From assembly GCF_900112205.1 (NCBI RefSeq), contig NZ_FOKW01000001.1, forward strand, positions 558,001 to 622,000: 64,000 nucleotides of DNA, written 5' to 3'. How positions within the stretch are numbered: position 1 is the first letter of the stretch; every line of letters begins with the position of its first letter. The notes beneath the pieces were generated by a model. The model had not been told where the DNA came from. It did not search any database and saw only the letters and a list, made by a program, of their open reading frames with translations. A program made the position numbers and the translations under genes. Positions 60,862 through 64,000 of the stretch are shown one piece after another. The DNA comes from Natronobacterium haloterrestre. GTDB lineage: Archaea > Halobacteriota > Halobacteria > Halobacteriales > Natrialbaceae.

Positions 60862-62655
60862 ATGGATCTCGATACGGCGTATCTGGGCGCGTGGACGGGG
60901 CTCGACGGGTCGACCGCCGAGGGAGGGGAGGGACCCAATGAACCCGACGTGAGCTGTCTTCACGTCAGCGACCTTCACGGCCAACTCGTCCCCGAGTATC
61001 ACGTCTACTACGACAACCCCGAATCCCGTCCCGACTTCGAGTTCGGCGACGACGACCGCCTGTTGCGACGCGGCGGCGGGATCCCGCTGTTGACCGCGAA
61101 ACTCGAGGAGATCCGAGCGGCCGCCGACGGGACCTTGACGCTGATGAGCGGCGACACGTTCCACGGGGCCGCCGAAACGACGTACACGAACGGGCGAGCG
61201 ATGCTCGAACCGATCAACGACCACCTCCGGCCCGACGTGTACGTCCCCGGGAACTGGGATTTCGGGAACGAAGGGGCCGAAGACGGCAACCTCCGGGAGC
61301 TGATGGACGCCCTCGAGGCGCGGGTGCTGGCGAACAACCTCTTCGAACCGGACGACGACGAGTTGCTGTTCGATCCCTACACGGTCGAGCGCGTAGGCGG
61401 TATCGAGATCGGGGTCGTCGGCATGACGAACGTCTACGTCGACCGGATGGCACCGGCCTTCCACGAGGGGAAGTACCGGTTCGGGAAACACCCCACGTTG
61501 CTCGAGGAGGCCGCACGCGACGCCCGGGACGCGGGGGCCGACGTCGTGCTCGCGGTCACCGAGATCGGGTTGCCGTGGGCCGTACAGGCGGCGAAAGACC
61601 TCGAGGGGATCGACGTCCTGTTCAGCGCACACACGCACGAGTACACCCACGATCCGATCGTGATCGAGGAAACGGGGACGGTCGTCGTCGAATCGGGGAC
61701 CGGCGACGGACTCGGACGCGTGGACCTCCGGTACGACGGGGACGGCGTCGCCGTCCGCCACGTCCTCTACTGTCTCGCCGAAGGGCACGAGTACACGCCC
61801 GATCCGGAGCCGGCCGCCGAACGGACGGTCGAGACGATCCGCGATCCGTTCTTCGACGCGGAGGTCTCCGACGAGCGCGGGGACGGAACCCTCGAGCGCC
61901 CCCTCGATACGGTCGTCGGCGAGACGGAGACGCCGCTCGATCGCCAGTCGTTCCTCGAGAGCGGGTGGAACCTGCTGTTCGGCGACGCGCTCCGGAGCTA
62001 TTTCGGGACCGACCTCGCGGTCACCCACGGGTTCCGGTACGGCCCCGCGGTTCCCGCCGGCGAGATCACGCTCGAGCACCTGTATCGGGCGTTTCCGATG
62101 ACCGGCCCCGTCGCTCGAGGGGGGGCGTACGGACAGCAACTGCTGAATCACATGGAGGCGTTCCTCACGGACAACTTCACGCCGTACGTCTACGAACAGG
62201 AGGACGGCCGCGTCCGTAACTACTCCTCGAACGTCGAGGTGGTCGTCGATCCGACCGCGAAACGGGAACGCCGACTCGTCGACCTGATCGTCGACGGCGA
62301 GTCGGTCGATCCCGAAGCGAAATACTCCGTCGCGACGTTCACCCGTCCCGGCGATCCCGAGCGGGACCTCGGAAACTGCGGGTTTCCCTTCAGCGACGTG
62401 CACGTCGAGGACGGCGTCGTTCCGGTCGACGTCGTCGCCGACTACCTCGAGGATCACTCGCCGATCGACTACGGGGCGACGGACCCGGTCCGGACGCCCG
62501 ACGACGGCGGCCGGGTCCAGAACACCCCGGCGGACGGCCCGTACCCGTACGTCCAGCCAGGCGTCGACTACGCCGACGGCGAAGCGTACGCCGAAACGCG
62601 GCTGATCCCGACCGGGTCGGTCTTTCCGGATGGGAGTCACAACCGATATCGGTAG
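60862..62655 (+). CDS. SoxB/5'-nucleotidase-like metallophosphatase
   Basis: A 597-aa protein. The N-terminal metallophosphatase domain has HVSDLHGQLVPEY (first metal ligands), LMSGDTFHGAAET, VPGNWDFGNEG and FSAHTHEYTHD. The C-terminal 5'-nucleotidase domain has FGDALRSYFGTDLAVTHGF. The motif GNWDFG has Trp where 5'-nucleotidases have GNHE, as in SoxB thiosulfohydrolases (G-x-W-E-F). It has no signal peptide. Thiosulfate-related or nucleotide hydrolysis are both possible. The 256 bp before it (60606-60861) show no gene, only the hairpin gttcgcg...cgcgaac near 60727-60748. Confidence 0.8.
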   Translation: MDLDTAYLGAWTGLDGSTAEGGEGPNEPDVSCLHVSDLHGQLVPEYHVYYDNPESRPDFEFGDDDRLLRRGGGIPLLTAKLEEIRAAADGTLTLMSGDTFHGAAETTYTNGRAMLEPINDHLRPDVYVPGNWDFGNEGAEDGNLRELMDALEARVLANNLFEPDDDELLFDPYTVERVGGIEIGVVGMTNVYVDRMAPAFHEGKYRFGKHPTLLEEAARDARDAGADVVLAVTEIGLPWAVQAAKDLEGIDVLFSAHTHEYTHDPIVIEETGTVVVESGTGDGLGRVDLRYDGDGVAVRHVLYCLAEGHEYTPDPEPAAERTVETIRDPFFDAEVSDERGDGTLERPLDTVVGETETPLDRQSFLESGWNLLFGDALRSYFGTDLAVTHGFRYGPAVPAGEITLEHLYRAFPMTGPVARGGAYGQQLLNHMEAFLTDNFTPYVYEQEDGRVRNYSSNVEVVVDPTAKRERRLVDLIVDGESVDPEAKYSVATFTRPGDPERDLGNCGFPFSDVHVEDGVVPVDVVADYLEDHSPIDYGATDPVRTPDDGGRVQNTPADGPYPYVQPGVDYADGEAYAETRLIPTGSVFPDGSHNRYR

Positions 62656-62926
62656 CACGAGCTTCCGGGAACGGGTACTCACGCAAACCGACGCGTGTCC
62701 GGAAACGGGAGCGGGAGACGAGGAGGAAGACTGCTACGACGGATTCGGCGAACGAGGGGAGGAGGTGATCGACGTCAGGGGCTTCGAACCTCGATTCTCG
62801 ACCGCAGATGGATTCCGGACGCGGAACGTCCCGCCGCCGCGTTCCCGGTTCCCGCTCACGTGACTGCTCGAGCGAAGCCCGTCGTCCTCCCTCTGTCCGG
62901 TTACGGGCGGTAGGCCCCGCTGGCCC
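62656..62926. other. intergenic region between convergent genes
   Basis: 271 bp. A short frame (62630-62863) exists but has no recognised family and overlaps the upstream gene. A perfect SD-like ggaggtgat near 62760 has no good start after it. Nothing else seen. Confidence 0.4.
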
Positions 62927-64000
62927 CTAGTCGTCGCTTGCCGCGAACTCCGTCGCGTCCGCTTCGACGGCCTTCTCCGGCGACTCGGGCAGTTCCTTCC
63001 GAACGTCGTCCGACCCCTGTTCCGCGATCGCCTCGCGGTAGGCGTCGGGCATCACTTTCACGAACCGCTCGAGGGTGCGCTCCCAGTTCTCGAGCAGGCG
63101 TTCGCCCCGGTCCGAGCCCGTGTAGGCGACGTGGTTCTCGACGAGGCGGCGCAGCATCTGCTCGTCTTCGTCCTCCAGGTCGTCGTACAGCGAGACCATC
63201 CCGGTGTTGGCACGGTCGGCGAAGGAGCCGTCGGGATCGTAGACGTAGGCCACACCGCCGGACATGCCCGCGGCGAAGTTCTTGCCCGTGTCGCCGAGGA
63301 CCGCGACGACCCCGCCGGTCATGTACTCACAGCCGTGGTCGCCGACGCCCTCGACGACGGCTTTCGCGCCGGAGTTGCGGACGGCGAAGCGTTCGCCGGC
63401 GACCCCGTTGACGTACAGTTGCCCGTCGGTCGCGCCGTAGAGCGCGACGTTCCCGATGGCGACGTTCTCGGTCGGTTCGTAGCCGGCGTCGTCGGGCGTC
63501 CGCACTGCGATCTTGCCGCCCGAAAGGCCCTTGCCGACGTGGTCGTTGGCGGTCCCATCGAGGTGCAGGGAGACGCCGTTCGCCAGGAACGCGCCGAAGC
63601 TCTGGCCGGCGGTCCCCTCGAGGTCGACCGTGAGCGTGTCCTCCGGGAGGCCGGGTTCGCCGTACCGGCTCGTGATGCGGTTCGAGAGCAAGGCGCCGAC
63701 CGCGCGGTCGACGTTCTCGACGCGCGTCTCGAGCGCGACCGGTTCCCGGTTCTCCACTGCGTCGGCGGCGGCTTCGAGGAGGTCCCGATCGAGGTGGTCC
63801 TCGAGGCCGTGGTCCTGCTCGCGGACCTTCCGGCGGACGTCGCCGCCGGGGTCGGCGAGTACCGCCGAGAGGTCGACGGTGCGGGCCTTCGGGTGGTCGA
63901 CGTCGTCGCGCTGCTCCAGGGCGTCGACGCGACCGATCATCTCGTCGACCGTCTCGAACCCTAACTCGGCCATGATCTCGCGCAGTTCCTGCGCGATGAA
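62927..64000 (-). CDS. gltB: glutamate synthase large subunit, C-terminal part (truncated by the window)
   Basis: The last ~357 residues of a glutamate synthase large subunit; the frame runs off the window edge in the upstream direction (FIAQELREIMAELGFETVDE at the edge). The visible part is the beta-helical GXGXG domain: ITSRYGEPGLPEDT, GTAGQSFGAFLANG, LSGGKIAVRTP, GDHGCEYMTGGVVAVLG and GKNFAAGMSGGVAYVYD. The enzyme transfers the glutamine amide to 2-oxoglutarate. The C-terminus is acidic as is usual here. Confidence 0.95.
   Translation of the reverse strand, partial: FIAQELREIMAELGFETVDEMIGRVDALEQRDDVDHPKARTVDLSAVLADPGGDVRRKVREQDHGLEDHLDRDLLEAAADAVENREPVALETRVENVDRAVGALLSNRITSRYGEPGLPEDTLTVDLEGTAGQSFGAFLANGVSLHLDGTANDHVGKGLSGGKIAVRTPDDAGYEPTENVAIGNVALYGATDGQLYVNGVAGERFAVRNSGAKAVVEGVGDHGCEYMTGGVVAVLGDTGKNFAAGMSGGVAYVYDPDGSFADRANTGMVSLYDDLEDEDEQMLRRLVENHVAYTGSDRGERLLENWERTLERFVKVMPDAYREAIAEQGSDDVRKELPESPEKAVEADATEFAASDD

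Noticed and set aside
62630-62863. 77-aa frame after the SoxB-like gene
   Set aside because: It overlaps the end of the conserved gene, has no family features and no promoter.

Overview
The window is chromosomal DNA from a haloarchaeon. The evidence is the very high GC content, strongly acidic proteins, TATA boxes about 25-30 nt upstream of start codons (leaderless transcription), and archaeal hallmark genes: thermosome, membrane LonB, sn-glycerol-1-phosphate dehydrogenase, a HalOD1 protein and a Bat/DmsR-type regulator. The gene repertoire and many short GC-rich hairpins inside genes suggest the Natrialbales, but that is an inference. There are no rRNA genes, intact tRNA genes or CRISPR arrays.

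Layout. 0.1-6.3 kb: YkgJ-like protein, metallo-beta-lactamase hydrolase, small wHTH regulator, methyltransferase, glycosyltransferase, DUF368 polyprenyl-phosphate transporter candidate, amidohydrolase. 6.4-14.1 kb: thermosome, HalOD1 protein, GNAT, SAM hydroxide adenosyltransferase, NMN adenylyltransferase, then lonB and a CPBP protease 3 nt apart. 14.2-20.5 kb: a DMSO-reductase-type respiratory operon (small protein, molybdopterin subunit, Fe-S subunit, NrfD anchor, TorD chaperone) followed by a Cys-rich DmsR-like regulator. 20.5-25 kb: a Cys-less alkyltransferase homologue divergent from trpCBA plus an ADH synthase gene; the trp promoter carries two TGTACA boxes 20 bp apart. 25-35 kb: acidic protein, orphan NuoCD, YeiH exporter with a coupled 46-aa membrane protein, pstSCAB, a second trpB. 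35-43 kb: HIT protein, glycosyltransferase, two low-complexity charged exported or membrane proteins, an S9 peptidase and four small haloarchaeal proteins. 43-52 kb: a divergent formate dehydrogenase locus. One side has fdhA, an Fe-S subunit, a 2-TM protein and cytochrome b; the other has a 716-aa HdrA/ferredoxin/MvhD fusion and a second TorD-like chaperone. 52-64 kb: AOR-family protein without its usual Fe-S cysteine triad, egsA, an MFS remnant, an epimerase, a strongly Arg/Gly/Asp-rich protein, a DUF123 GIY-YIG protein, an AhpD-like protein, a SoxB-like metallophosphatase and the 3' end of glutamate synthase.

How the genes fit together. The window is rich in anaerobic or Mo/W redox functions: a DMSOR-family reductase, formate dehydrogenase and an AOR homologue, with two TorD-like chaperones, an orphan NuoCD, a SoxB-like hydrolase and a YeiH exporter. 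This fits a facultative anaerobe that oxidises formate and reduces sulfoxide or sulfur-type acceptors. The most unusual system is the formate dehydrogenase locus with the HdrA-like fusion, whose flavin domain appears to have collapsed while its Fe-S and MvhD parts are kept. A second unusual theme is short palindromes, mostly with 3-nt loops, inserted in frame in conserved genes (YkgJ family, trpB, trpA, S9 peptidase).
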